Origin: Bacillus sp. SKDU12
Lineage (GTDB): Bacteria; Bacillota; Bacilli; Bacillales; Bacillaceae
DNA length: 64,000 bases
NCBI RefSeq assembly: GCF_010093085.1
Contig: NZ_MSRC01000007.1
Span: 496,001-560,000 of the forward strand
Direction: 5' to 3'
The notes under the pieces were generated by a model. It made no database searches and was not told where the DNA came from. It worked only from the letters and a program-made list of their open reading frames with translations. This document shows, piece by piece, positions 33,569 through 42,131 of the stretch (the first letter of the stretch is position 1; every line of letters begins with the position of its first letter). The translations under genes and the position numbers were made by a program.

Positions 33569-34480
33569 ATGAAAACAGAAGGATTACACCATGTCACAGC
33601 ATTTGCCAGAGATCCGCAAGAAAACTTGCGATTTTATACAGAAGTGCTTGGACTCAGGCTTGTTAAAAAAACGGTAAATTTTGATGATCCGGGAACATAT
33701 CATTTTTACTTCGGGAATCACAAGGGTGATCCCGGTACAATTATGACCTTTTTTCCGTTCCAAGGAAGCGGACAGGGAACGGTAGGCAAAGGCCAAGCGG
33801 GTCGGGTATACTTTTCAGTTCCCAAAGGCTCCCTGGCTTTTTGGAAGGAACGTCTTGAGAGCAATGGGCTGAATCTTGAGGAGAAAACATTATTCGGTGA
33901 AAAGAGTCTTATTTTTAATGATACGGAAGACCTTCCGCTAGCCATCATGGAGGATGTGAATAGCGGCAGCAGCGAGTGGACGCCTGACGGTATTTCAACA
34001 CATGAAGCCATTACAGGAATGAAAGGTGTACTGCTGTATTCCTATGACCCGCAGGCGACGATTCAATTGTTAACTGAAAGCCTTGGATACATCAAAGCGG
34101 CGCAAGAAGGCCAGATTGTCAGACTGACATCTTCAGCAGCCATTGGCGGCGTGATTGATGTACATTTACATCCTGAAAAAAGAGGGGTGGGAGGTTATGG
34201 CACGGTCCATCATATAGCGTTTCGGACACCGAAAGAGGAACAGCCAAAATGGCTGCCTGTCATTGCAGAAAACCATCTTCCTTCCTCAGAAATTCTTGAT
34301 AGAGAATATTTTACATCCGTTTATTTTAGGGAAAAAGGCGGTATCTTATTTGAAATCGCCACAGATGAACCGGGCTTTATGACAGATGAAACGTTTGATG
34401 AGCTGGGGACTTCATTGAAACTGCCTGAATGGCTGGAGAAACATAGACAACAAATTACAGACGTTTTGCCTAAACTTTAA
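33569..34480 (+). CDS. mhqE: Ring-cleaving dioxygenase MhqE
   Basis: A 303-residue vicinal-oxygen-chelate protein with two glyoxalase-fold modules. Metal ligands are visible in LHHVTAFARDPQENLRFYTEVLGL and in GTVHHIAFRTPKEEQ, with the distal Glu in ILFEIATDEPGFM. It belongs to the thiol- and hydroquinone-inducible MhqR regulon and likely opens quinone or catechol rings. The preceding 18-bp dyad fits MhqR. mhqD follows 11 bp later. Confidence 0.93.
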   Translation: MKTEGLHHVTAFARDPQENLRFYTEVLGLRLVKKTVNFDDPGTYHFYFGNHKGDPGTIMTFFPFQGSGQGTVGKGQAGRVYFSVPKGSLAFWKERLESNGLNLEEKTLFGEKSLIFNDTEDLPLAIMEDVNSGSSEWTPDGISTHEAITGMKGVLLYSYDPQATIQLLTESLGYIKAAQEGQIVRLTSSAAIGGVIDVHLHPEKRGVGGYGTVHHIAFRTPKEEQPKWLPVIAENHLPSSEILDREYFTSVYFREKGGILFEIATDEPGFMTDETFDELGTSLKLPEWLEKHRQQITDVLPKL

Positions 34481-34491
34481 AAGGAGAATTT

Positions 34492-35097
34492 ATGATGAAG
34501 CATATTTATGAAAAAGGAACATCAGATAACGTACTTTTGCTATTGCATGGCACTGGCGGAAATGAACACGATTTGCTTTCATTAGGACGGTTTATAGATC
34601 CTCATGCCCATTTGCTGGGTGTCAGGGGATCAGTGCTTGAAAATGGAATGCCGCGGTTTTTCAGACGTCTGAGTGAAGGTGTCTTTGATGAAAAGGATCT
34701 TGTGGAACGGACAAGAGAATTGAAAGATTTTATCGACGAGGCTGCAGAAACGCATCAATTTGACCGCGGCCGAGTGATTGCGGTTGGTTATTCAAACGGC
34801 GCAAATATTGCGGCAAGCCTTCTTTTCCATTATAAAGATGTGGTAAAAGGGGCTATTCTGCATCATCCGATGGTGCCGATTCGCGGTCACGAGCTGCCTG
34901 ATATGACGGGGCTCCCTGTTTTTATCGGTGCCGGAAAATACGACCCTCTCTGCACGAAGGAAGAATCAGAAGAGCTCCTTCGCTATTTACATGACAGCGG
35001 GGCATCAGCCTCTGTTTTCTGGCAGGATGGGGGCCATCAGCTGACGCAGCATGAAGCTGAACAAGCTCGCGAGTGGTACAAAGATACGATTATATAA
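34492..35097 (+). CDS. mhqD: Carboxylesterase MhqD
   Basis: A 201-residue alpha/beta hydrolase of the phospholipase/carboxylesterase family. The oxyanion region is LLLHGTGGNEHDLLSLGR, the nucleophile is GYSNGANIA, the acid Asp is in GAGKYDPLC, and His is in WQDGGHQLT. Part of the mhqED operon in quinone resistance. AAAGGAG precedes the ATG-ATG start. A strong bidirectional terminator separates it from yodC. Confidence 0.92.
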   Translation: MMKHIYEKGTSDNVLLLLHGTGGNEHDLLSLGRFIDPHAHLLGVRGSVLENGMPRFFRRLSEGVFDEKDLVERTRELKDFIDEAAETHQFDRGRVIAVGYSNGANIAASLLFHYKDVVKGAILHHPMVPIRGHELPDMTGLPVFIGAGKYDPLCTKEESEELLRYLHDSGASASVFWQDGGHQLTQHEAEQAREWYKDTII

Positions 35098-35099
35098 TG

Positions 35100-35136
35100 A
35101 AAAAACCTTAGCCCGGATGCCGGACTAAGGTTTTTC
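35100..35136. terminator. Bidirectional terminator mhqD/yodC
   Basis: AAAAACCTTAG.CCGG and CCGG.CTAAGGTTTTT around ATG. Confidence 0.9.
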
Positions 35137-35142
35137 ATATCT

Positions 35143-35751
35143 TTACAGCCAAGTTGACACTTTTGAAAGCGGCAAGCGGTTGCTTTGGTGAGCGGGTTTT
35201 ACTGCTTTTCCGATCGAGATAAGCATAACCGGAACAAAGCGCTCGCTGATATCAAATTGTTTTTGGAATTGCTCTTTGTTAAATCCGCCGATTGCGCAAG
35301 TGTCATAACCTTTGGCTTTTGCGGCAATCATAAGCTGCATAGCGGCTAAAGAAGCATTTAAGAATGCGGCGTCACGCGCGAATTCTTCGCTTTGGTAAGC
35401 ACCATTAATTTGGCCGAGCAATGTTTGTTTAATGTCATCTGTAATATAACCTTGGCTTGCTAATTCAGCGTAAACTTCTTCACCATTTTCATTTGCTTTT
35501 AAATCACCTAAAATAGCAACAACAGCAGAAGACTCAATAATTTGTTTTTGATTATACGCTACAGGAAGAAGCGCCGCTTTTGATTCATCACTGTGGAATA
35601 CTGTAAAATGCCAATGTTGAAGGTTCCAAGCTGAAGGCGCTTTAGCAGCAAGATCCAATAGTTCAGTCAGCTCTTCTTTAGAGATCGAGGCGTTTGTATC
35701 ATATTCCTTCACAGATGCACGTGCCTGTAAAACATCCAGAGTATTCGTCAT
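35143..35751 (-). CDS. yodC: Nitroreductase-family NAD(P)H oxidoreductase YodC
   Basis: A 202-residue FMN-dependent nitroreductase. Signatures are QARASVKEYDTNASISKEEL (FMN-phosphate Arg/Ser), AAKAPSAWNLQHWHF, and AKGYDTCAIGGFNKEQFQ. In B. subtilis yodC is repressed by YodB and induced by diamide and quinones. It is divergent from yodB, with an operator-like palindrome between. GAAGGAGG-type ribosome binding site on the minus strand (35757-35764). Confidence 0.93.
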   Translation of the reverse strand: MTNTLDVLQARASVKEYDTNASISKEELTELLDLAAKAPSAWNLQHWHFTVFHSDESKAALLPVAYNQKQIIESSAVVAILGDLKANENGEEVYAELASQGYITDDIKQTLLGQINGAYQSEEFARDAAFLNASLAAMQLMIAAKAKGYDTCAIGGFNKEQFQKQFDISERFVPVMLISIGKAVKPAHQSNRLPLSKVSTWL

Positions 35752-35802
35752 AATGTTTCCTCCTTCGGATAAACGTGGTATGATAATAGAAAAGTTAGAA
35801 GC

Positions 35803-35815
35803 TTACTAAATGTAA
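35803..35815. promoter_or_regulatory. Candidate YodB operator
   Basis: TTACTAAATGTAA is a dyad (TTAC-N5-GTAA) between the divergent yodC and yodB genes. YodB is known to bind its own intergenic region; the exact site is inferred. Confidence 0.55.
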
Positions 35816-35879
35816 CTTGAAGATTATTGTAAAGGTTCATTGAATACATGTCAATCGATAGATGAAGGGATGAAGACTT

Positions 35880-36218
35880 GTGGGATATACAATGTGTCCT
35901 AAAATGGAATCAGCTTTCTCGCTGCTGGGAAAACGATGGAACGGTCTGATCATCCATGTGCTTATGGATGGGCCGAAACGGTTTAAAGAGATAACAGAAA
36001 CAATACCGATGATCAGCCAAAAAATGCTGGCAGAGCGCCTTAAGGAGCTTGAACAAAACGAGATTGTCGAACGTCAGGTTCTCCCTGAAACGCCGGTCAA
36101 AGTGATCTACACGCTGACGAATAAAGGAACAGCGCTTCAAGCTGTATTCCAAGAGATGCAGGTGTGGGCTGATCAATTTTGTGAGCCTGGTGATTCAGTG
36201 TGCGAAGAAGAGAAATAA
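35880..36218 (+). CDS. yodB: Redox-sensing HxlR/DUF24 repressor YodB
   Basis: A 112-residue winged-helix protein of the MarR/DUF24 (HxlR) family: PKMESAFSLLGKRWNGLIIH, FKEITETIPMISQKMLAERL, and a wing VKVIYTLTNKGTALQ. The conserved N-terminal Cys6 (MGYTMCPK) is the sensor that is oxidised or alkylated, and the C-terminal cysteines (CEPGDSVCEEE) match the known disulfide partners. Start GTG 35880, chosen so that Cys is residue 6. Confidence 0.93.
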   Translation: MGYTMCPKMESAFSLLGKRWNGLIIHVLMDGPKRFKEITETIPMISQKMLAERLKELEQNEIVERQVLPETPVKVIYTLTNKGTALQAVFQEMQVWADQFCEPGDSVCEEEK

Positions 36219-36256
36219 GGAAAGAGGCGTCAGGTACTGAGCCTTGTTTCAATAAT

Positions 36257-36294
36257 AAAGCCATGTAAGGGATTGATGCCTTACATGGCTTTTT
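36257..36294 (+). terminator. Terminator downstream of yodB
   Basis: AAAGCCATGTAAGG and CCTTACATGGCTTT, 14-bp stem with T5. The next ~200 bp to yojB carry no gene. In 168 yodA and yojA lie in this interval. Confidence 0.88.
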
Positions 36295-36492
36295 ATATTT
36301 CTGAAATGATTTTTACGATTTATAAGTAGGTATAGGGCAATCTGTAAAAAAAGATCGTAACGTTTCACTTGGCATGAGCATGTATCTCGCCATGCAATGT
36401 ACAGTCAGATCCCCGTTTACCTTACATTAGCCCAATCGTTTTTCTCCATTGTTGAATACGTTACGAATAGGCAGACAAAAGGAGGAAAAATC

Positions 36493-36729
36493 ATGTACCC
36501 TCATCATTTATATTATCGTGAGCACCCAGATCCAGTCGGATATCCGGCGCGCAATCCTTTCTTGTTTGGGGCTCCTTTAGTCGGCGGCTTATTAGGCGGT
36601 TTTCTCGGGAGTGCTCTGTTTAATGCTCCTCGTCCCTATGCCTACCCGCCTGGCCCTTATGGATACGGAGGCGGAGCGTACGGTTTTGGTGCCGGCGTGC
36701 CATACGGCGGATATCCCGGCTTCTATTAA
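36493..36729 (+). CDS. yojB: YojB, Gly/Tyr/Pro-rich spore-associated protein
   Basis: A 78-residue protein starting MYPHHLYYREHPDPVGYP. A central hydrophobic stretch LFGAPLVGGLLGGFLGSALF is followed by a Pro/Gly/Tyr-rich tail with YPPGPYGYGGGAYGFG, typical of spore coat proteins. The start is ATG 36493, seven bases after AAAGGAGG; an upstream ATG at 36397 is unsupported. It is convergent with gerT across one terminator. Confidence 0.8.
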   Translation: MYPHHLYYREHPDPVGYPARNPFLFGAPLVGGLLGGFLGSALFNAPRPYAYPPGPYGYGGGAYGFGAGVPYGGYPGFY

Positions 36730-36730
36730 T

Positions 36731-36762
36731 AAAAACGGCCTGCATAGCGCAGGCCGTTTTTT
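36731..36762. terminator. Bidirectional terminator yojB/gerT
   Basis: AAAAACGGCCTGC and GCAGGCCGTTTTT around a short loop. Confidence 0.9.
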
Positions 36763-37228
36763 ATCGGATGATTTCTACCTCGGACATATTGTAATCTTGC
36801 TGCTTTTGAAACATAACTTCCAGAAGGTCATCCTTATAGACAGCTTTTGTTCCTTTGCGTTTGACTAAACATGGGAGGGGAATTTTTTTTTGCTGACCTG
36901 TATGCGGAAAATCGTCTAACCATAATTCGTGAGATGTATGTTTGATTCTCATCTGTTCCAGCTGATCTTCATTGATCGGCACCTTTATAAACACATGGTC
37001 TGCTGTTTCGAATATATCAATATCGGGTTTAGGTTCAGGTTCAGGTTTATCGTGCTGTTCTTTTTTGGGGAGTGGATCACGGAAAGGAAATTGAGCTGCA
37101 TAGTCACTGCCGAATACACTTTCCATCACACGATTTACATAGGTCTCCACTTCTTTTGGATCCGCTTTTTTTAAAGCATCTTTAGAAAATTGGTTTTGGA
37201 AAGGAAAGTATTTGTTCCACTCAAACAT
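36761..37228 (-). CDS. gerT: Spore coat germination protein GerT (HSP20-like)
   Basis: A 155-residue protein. The N-terminal third is FPFQNQFSKDALKKADPKEV and VNRVMESVFGSDY, a helical region shared with spore coat HSP20 relatives. The C-terminal part (IDIFETADHVFIKVPINEDQ to the end) is an alpha-crystallin-like domain. By place and sequence it is GerT, an inner-coat protein needed for normal germination. Start ATG 37228 after AAAGGGTG; a GTG three codons upstream is too close. Confidence 0.75.
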   Translation of the reverse strand: MFEWNKYFPFQNQFSKDALKKADPKEVETYVNRVMESVFGSDYAAQFPFRDPLPKKEQHDKPEPEPKPDIDIFETADHVFIKVPINEDQLEQMRIKHTSHELWLDDFPHTGQQKKIPLPCLVKRKGTKAVYKDDLLEVMFQKQQDYNMSEVEIIR

Positions 37229-37326
37229 CGTCGTCACACCCTTTCTTCATGGACAAAATAGTATATGCCCGCCTGATCTTTCACGTGATATAATATAAGA
37301 TGCTCTAAAGAAAGGCGGGAATTTAC

Positions 37327-38223
37327 ATGCAAAATTCAGAAACAAAAAAAGGCGTTGTTTACACAGCTGTTTCCTTTATTATGTGGGGGTTGTTTCCGCT
37401 CTATTGGAGGCTTCTCGAACAGCTGCCGGCTCTTGATATTTTGGCTCACCGTATGGTATGGTCTTTTGTTTTTATGTGTATCGTGCTTTTTTTCTTGCGG
37501 CAAGGAAAGAGAGGGTGGCAGGAACTGCGCTCTTTGAAAAAGAACGGGGGCATCCTTTCTTTATTTCTTGCGTCTATCCTGATTTCGATTAACTGGTTTG
37601 TATACATATGGGCTGTCAATCATGGCTTTTTGCTTGAGGCTAGCCTTGGCTATTATATAAATCCGCTTGTATCAGTGCTCCTTGGCATTTTATTTTTAAG
37701 GGAAAAACTGACTCGCCTGCAACTGGTGGCAGTTTCGATTGCGGCGGCGGGCGTCATCATCTCTGCGTTCCAATATGGATCTATTCCTTATGTCGCGCTT
37801 CTGCTCGCATTCAGCTTTGGTCTTTATGGGTTAAGTAAAAAAAGAACAAATCTGCCGAGCGCCATCGGTTTAACACTGGAAACGCTTTTGATTATGCCAT
37901 TTGCTTTGGGATATTTGCTGATAAGCGGCCATGTTCAGCAAACGGCTGCAGAAAGCGGAGGGATGTGGCTGCTTCTCTTTTTTGCTGGTGTATTTACGGC
38001 TTTGCCGCTATTATTGTTTGCAGAAGGAGCAAAACGGCTGCCGCTGTATCAAGTCGGTATTTTACAATACATTGCACCGACCATTACCTTGCTGATTGGG
38101 CTGTTTGTTTACCATGAACCATTTTCAAGCTCAAAGGCTTTTACATTCAGTTGTATATGGGCTGCGCTCATCTTGTTTACGTTTGCACAGGTAAAGTGGA
38201 AACGGGCGTCAAAAAGCCATTGA
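37327..38223 (+). CDS. yojE: RarD/EamA-family drug/metabolite transporter YojE
   Basis: A 298-residue protein with ten hydrophobic spans in two EamA repeats. RarD signatures: GVVYTAVSFIMWGLFPLYWR, HRMVWSFVFM, and SINWFVYIWAVNHGFLLEASLGYYINPLVSVLLG (read in parts), then LLQYIAPT-like ILQYIAPTITLLIGLFVYHE. Substrate unknown, possibly an amphipathic metabolite. GAAAGGCGGG precedes the ATG. Confidence 0.9.
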   Translation: MQNSETKKGVVYTAVSFIMWGLFPLYWRLLEQLPALDILAHRMVWSFVFMCIVLFFLRQGKRGWQELRSLKKNGGILSLFLASILISINWFVYIWAVNHGFLLEASLGYYINPLVSVLLGILFLREKLTRLQLVAVSIAAAGVIISAFQYGSIPYVALLLAFSFGLYGLSKKRTNLPSAIGLTLETLLIMPFALGYLLISGHVQQTAAESGGMWLLLFFAGVFTALPLLLFAEGAKRLPLYQVGILQYIAPTITLLIGLFVYHEPFSSSKAFTFSCIWAALILFTFAQVKWKRASKSH

Positions 38224-38298
38224 GGCCTTTGGCTTTTCAGCTGATGCGTATATTATGTATAATCATTTCATGTATGTAAGACATAAAGGAGCACGACG

Positions 38299-38577
38299 AT
38301 GGACAATGATAAAGAGATAGTGAAAGCCTACGCTTCACTTTGGAATAACCGATCTCTCGCAAGTGATGACGCCGAAGCGCTAGCAGAGGCGATTGATCTT
38401 GAGCTCTTGGATAAACGAACACATCCGAGACTCCGAAAACCGCTGCTGGAAAAATACGTTGCCGCGATCCAGCGCATTGTGAATTCACAGCTCGAACCAG
38501 CTGCAAAATATCAACTGGTCAAATTACATACAGAACGTGCAGAGCATGTAAAAGAAGAAAGAGGGGAGCAATTATGA
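38299..38577 (+). CDS. Hypothetical 92-residue protein upstream of yojF
   Basis: A 92-residue, mostly helical, charged cytosolic protein: DNDKEIVKAYASLWNNRSLA, then AEAIDLELLDKRTHPRLRK and YQLVKLHTERAEHVKEE. AAAGGAGC precedes the ATG, and its TGA overlaps the yojF ATG (ATGA), so it is translationally coupled to yojF-bshB2. I do not recognise a domain. Confidence 0.75.
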   Translation: MDNDKEIVKAYASLWNNRSLASDDAEALAEAIDLELLDKRTHPRLRKPLLEKYVAAIQRIVNSQLEPAAKYQLVKLHTERAEHVKEERGEQL

Positions 38578-38924
38578 AAGCAATCATAAAAGAAGATGTG
38601 CAAGCATCTTTAGAGCGATATGCGGACCGTCCTGTGTATATCCATTTAGAAACCACAACCGGTTCTTATTCAGCGCACTTAAACGAGAAAAACATGACAG
38701 TTGTTGCTTATATCCGCAATGCAAAAGTTACCTACCATCAGGCAAAAATCAAAGGCAGCGGACCTTACCGTGTCGGCTTAAAAACAGAAGAAGGCTGGAT
38801 TTATGCTGAAGGCTTAACTGAATATACAATTGATGAAGATAACCGTTTATTAATGGCGGGACACCTGCCGGGCGGTAAACTGGCTATTTCTCTGCAAATC
38901 AGTGAAAAACCGTTCACAGTTTAA
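38574..38924 (+). CDS. yojF: DUF1806 family protein YojF
   Basis: A 116-residue beta-rich protein of the YojF/DUF1806 family: YADRPVYIHLETTTGSYSAH, VVAYIRNAKVTYHQAKIKG, and a C-terminal AGHLPGGKLAISLQI. It regularly neighbours the bacillithiol deacetylase bshB2, which begins 18 bp downstream. Function unknown; a helper for bacillithiol metabolism is an inference from linkage. Coupled to the gene upstream by ATGA. Confidence 0.87.
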   Translation: MKAIIKEDVQASLERYADRPVYIHLETTTGSYSAHLNEKNMTVVAYIRNAKVTYHQAKIKGSGPYRVGLKTEEGWIYAEGLTEYTIDEDNRLLMAGHLPGGKLAISLQISEKPFTV

Positions 38925-38942
38925 AGAAAAGGGTGAAAAATA

Positions 38943-39608
38943 ATGAACGAACACGTACTTGTAATCCTGCCTCACCCTGATGATGAATCATACGGAGTGG
39001 CAGGCCTCATTGCCTTAAACAGAAAAAAAGACATTCCGGTTACGTATGCCTGCGCCACTTTAGGTGAAATGGGCAGAAATATGGGCGATCCATTTTTTGC
39101 GAATCGGGAAACATTGCCGCTTCTAAGAAAACAAGAGCTCATCAATGCATGCAAAGAGATGGATATCAATGACCTTCGTATGCTTGGACTCCGTGACAAA
39201 ACGCTTGAATTTGAAGACGATGAATATTTAGCTGATATCATGGAAGAGATCATAGATGATGTAAAACCAAGTTTAATTGTCACATTTTATCCTGAACACG
39301 GTGTACATCCTGATCATGATGCATGCGGGGAAGCGGTTATCCGTGCATTGTACCGCAAAAAGAAAGAAGACCGTCCGCGTACAATCTGTATGGCCATTAC
39401 TCGCAATAGAGAAGAAGTTCTTGGCGAAGCTGATGTCGTACTTGATATCAAAGAAGTAGCTGATATTAAAATGAATGCGTTGAAAGCTCACCGTACACAA
39501 ACAGAAGGCATGCTCAGAGAGCTTGAAGAAAAGTTGAAAAACAATGAACCTGTTATGGCAACATGGTTTGAAGAAGAAATATATTGGACGTATCAATGGA
39601 ATGATTAA
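38943..39608 (+). CDS. bshB2: Bacillithiol biosynthesis deacetylase BshB2
   Basis: A 221-residue LmbE-like zinc deacetylase. Zinc motif PHPDDESYG (HPDDE) and the second His block EHGVHPDHDACG are intact. The enzyme removes acetyl from GlcNAc-malate in bacillithiol synthesis, the minor paralogue of BshB1. AAAGGGTG precedes the ATG. With brxA in the same window this region is rich in low-molecular-weight thiol functions. Confidence 0.93.
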   Translation: MNEHVLVILPHPDDESYGVAGLIALNRKKDIPVTYACATLGEMGRNMGDPFFANRETLPLLRKQELINACKEMDINDLRMLGLRDKTLEFEDDEYLADIMEEIIDDVKPSLIVTFYPEHGVHPDHDACGEAVIRALYRKKKEDRPRTICMAITRNREEVLGEADVVLDIKEVADIKMNALKAHRTQTEGMLRELEEKLKNNEPVMATWFEEEIYWTYQWND

Positions 39609-39610
39609 TC

Positions 39611-39646
39611 AAAAAGGTATAAGGCCTTAAGCCTTATACCTTTTTT
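39611..39646. terminator. Bidirectional terminator bshB2/rsbRC
   Basis: AAAAAGGTATAAGGC and GCCTTATACCTTTTT around CTTAA. Confidence 0.9.
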
Positions 39647-40482
39647 AATTTTAAGTCAGAAGCAATCGCTGAAGCGAGGGTAGATCGCAAGGGAATTTCT
39701 TCAAAAGACAAACCTAGCTGAACAGCGGTTTGCGCGATTTCCGGGCGGATTCCCGACAACGTGGATGAAACACCGATTAAACGCAATGCTTCAATCAGGC
39801 TGAACAGCTGGTGGGCAACCATTGTATCAATAATAGCTACTCCTGATAAATCAATATACAGCTGTGTCACCTTTTTTTTCGCACATTGATTCAAGGTGTT
39901 TTCCATAATTAGTTTGGCGCGCACTGTATCAATATCTCCGATTAAAGGCAGCAGTCCGACGCTGTGAAACAGCACAATCACTGGTGCGCTTAATTCAGTA
40001 ATCATATCTTTTTGCGCTTTAAGCTGAAGGCTCGTGTTTTTATACACTTCTTCTATAAAGATATGAATCACTAGATCGAATGCTTTAATGAGAGAGTGAT
40101 ACAGCTCCTCGGCTTCTTCGCCTTTTACAGTATCCTGATTGAGATGGACAAATTCCTTTACATAGGAAACGTATAAATCTCTTACCCTGACAAACTCCCG
40201 GATAATATAGTGGATCGGAGTTTTTAAATGCTCTTGATCCTGTGTCACTTCAATGGCCCAATTTTGCAGGATAGGCAGGTATACCTCCTCATCATCTATA
40301 AAAATGCGATTTATTTTATAATTGAAGGCAAGATTTTGGCTCTTTAAATTTTGAATGATAGTAGGATCTGTTGATGCATAAATGGAATTTGGGTCAGTCT
40401 CTTCGATTGTTTCGTACCATGTTGAGCTGATCGTTTCTGCATGCTGAGATAGATATTCGAATAATTTCTTGTTTTTTGCCAT
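39634..40482 (-). CDS. rsbRC: Stressosome co-antagonist RsbRC
   Basis: A 282-residue RsbR paralogue. The N-terminal ~150 residues are the non-heme globin-like sensor (LFEYLSQHAETISSTWYE), followed by a linker helix and a C-terminal STAS domain from ~165. The phosphorylatable threonines lie in SGVAIIDTMVAHQLF and GVSSTLSGIRPEI. RsbR proteins assemble with RsbS in the stressosome and gate sigma-B. AGAGGTGAAC precedes the ATG, 15 bp after yojI ends, suggesting one transcript. Confidence 0.9.
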   Translation of the reverse strand: MAKNKKLFEYLSQHAETISSTWYETIEETDPNSIYASTDPTIIQNLKSQNLAFNYKINRIFIDDEEVYLPILQNWAIEVTQDQEHLKTPIHYIIREFVRVRDLYVSYVKEFVHLNQDTVKGEEAEELYHSLIKAFDLVIHIFIEEVYKNTSLQLKAQKDMITELSAPVIVLFHSVGLLPLIGDIDTVRAKLIMENTLNQCAKKKVTQLYIDLSGVAIIDTMVAHQLFSLIEALRLIGVSSTLSGIRPEIAQTAVQLGLSFEEIPLRSTLASAIASDLKLKKV

Positions 40483-40497
40483 GATTGTTCACCTCTT

Positions 40498-41856
40498 TTA
40501 GATGTATAGTTTTTGCGAATAACGTTTTTGCAGTTTAGCCAGCCTGAAAAACAGCCCGACTGCCCCGGCGGCGAGACCTGCAATTAACCCGATCCAATAG
40601 CCGAAGGCGCCAAGATTCGTGAACGTACCGACCGCATAACCGACGGGAAGGCCAATGATCCAATAAGAGACAAATGCGGCTGCAAGCGTATAATTCACAT
40701 CTTTGTACCCTCTGAGCGTTCCTTGGATCGGCGCGGCGACAGCATCAGAAAGCTGAAAAAACAGCGCATAAATTAAAAAGTGCTGTGTCAGACGGAGCAC
40801 ATCGGGATCAGAAGTGTACATGCCGGCAATTTGCTCTCTAAATAAAAGGATACAGGCTGCAGTTAACAAAGAAAAGCCAATCGCCATTACGATGCCGATC
40901 ACGCTATATGAGCGTGCATCCTTAAAACGGGCTGCACCTGCTTCAAAACCGACTACAATTGTTAAAGCCATGGACACGCTGAGCGGCAGCATATATAAAA
41001 GTGAAGCAAAGTTCATGGCTGCCTGGTGAGAGGCGATAGTTATTGTATTAAAATGGCTCATCAGAAGCGTGACAGCTGCGAAAATGCTCGTTTCAAAAAA
41101 TACGGCGAATCCAATAGGAAGCCCGATTTTCAGCATGTTTTTACACGCGCTCCAAGAGAACTTATACATTGTAAGAAAAATCCCGTATTCGGCAAACGGA
41201 GCGGATTTATGAATGATGAAACAACTGAAGATGCAGATACACCAATATGTGAGCGCGGACGCTATACCGGCGCCGACACCTCCAAGAGCCGGCATCCCGA
41301 ATTTCCCGAAGATGAATACGTAATTCAATACAAAATTGATCGGAAGAGAACTAAGTGTAATCATCATGGTAACTTTCGTTTTCCCTAATGAGTCAATGAA
41401 TGATCTCAAGACGGTGTAGACAAATAAAGGGAAAATACCTAGTGATAAAAAGCCTAAAAAGTGTTTGGCAATCTGATGTACGTGTGTCTCAAGGTGCAAT
41501 CGTCCAAGAATAAGGTCTACTGTAGCATATCCAATCGCTAAAACGGCGATGCTAAGAAGCGCGGCCACGTATACAGACTGCAAGACAGTAAAGGGTATTT
41601 GCCGTTTATTTTCAGCGCCTAATAACTGAGCGACAATGGGTGTGACTGCCATTAAAATACCTGCAAGTCCTGTATAAACGGGAGTCCAAAGGCTTGAGCC
41701 TATGGCCACACCGGCTAAATCAGCGGGACTGACTTTCCCTGACATCACCGTATCTAAAAATGTCATAAGAGAAAGCCCCGCCTGAGTAATGAATATCGGA
41801 ATGAAAATATGCAAAAGCTGTGTAATCTTTTGCCGGGCATTTCGAGTTTCTTTCAT
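40498..41856 (-). CDS. yojI: MATE-family multidrug exporter YojI
   Basis: A 452-residue, 12-span NorM-type MATE transporter. Repeats are FIPIFITQAGLSLMTFLDTVMSGKVSPADLAGV (in part) and NMLKIGLPIGFAVFFETSIF. Extrudes cationic compounds with a sodium or proton gradient; substrate unassigned. It precedes rsbRC on the same strand at 15 bp. Second MATE gene of this window (cf. ypnP), and clearly of a different subclass. Confidence 0.9.
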   Translation of the reverse strand: MKETRNARQKITQLLHIFIPIFITQAGLSLMTFLDTVMSGKVSPADLAGVAIGSSLWTPVYTGLAGILMAVTPIVAQLLGAENKRQIPFTVLQSVYVAALLSIAVLAIGYATVDLILGRLHLETHVHQIAKHFLGFLSLGIFPLFVYTVLRSFIDSLGKTKVTMMITLSSLPINFVLNYVFIFGKFGMPALGGVGAGIASALTYWCICIFSCFIIHKSAPFAEYGIFLTMYKFSWSACKNMLKIGLPIGFAVFFETSIFAAVTLLMSHFNTITIASHQAAMNFASLLYMLPLSVSMALTIVVGFEAGAARFKDARSYSVIGIVMAIGFSLLTAACILLFREQIAGMYTSDPDVLRLTQHFLIYALFFQLSDAVAAPIQGTLRGYKDVNYTLAAAFVSYWIIGLPVGYAVGTFTNLGAFGYWIGLIAGLAAGAVGLFFRLAKLQKRYSQKLYI

Positions 41857-41931
41857 ACATTGATCTCCGTTTCTTTTTCATAACGAGAGAAATTATAACA
41901 TTTTATGTATAAAAAGCAATGAGCGCCAGGT

Positions 41932-42042
41932 CTATTCTTTTTTTGTGGGCTTCGTTTTTCTAAACATTTGGGCATAAATAAAAGCAAGTGATATCACGCC
42001 TAAAAAGGTGCAAACATACTGGATGATTCTTTCGATTTCCAT
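41932..42042 (-). CDS. 36-residue membrane miniprotein
   Basis: AAAGGAGGAATG on the minus strand precedes an ATG (42042) opening MEIERIIQYVCTFLGVIS, then LAFIYAQMFRKTKPTKKE. One membrane span (residues ~8-25) and a strongly basic tail. It lies between cdaS and yojI, divergent from cdaS. The near-perfect ribosome binding site makes translation very likely. Function unknown. Confidence 0.65.
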   Translation of the reverse strand: MEIERIIQYVCTFLGVISLAFIYAQMFRKTKPTKKE

Positions 42043-42131
42043 TCTTTACATTCCTCCTTTACCTATAGAATGTGCATCAATAAGATTAGCATGCGTGAAA
42101 AGTTGGACATTTGAAAAGGAGTTGAAGATCT

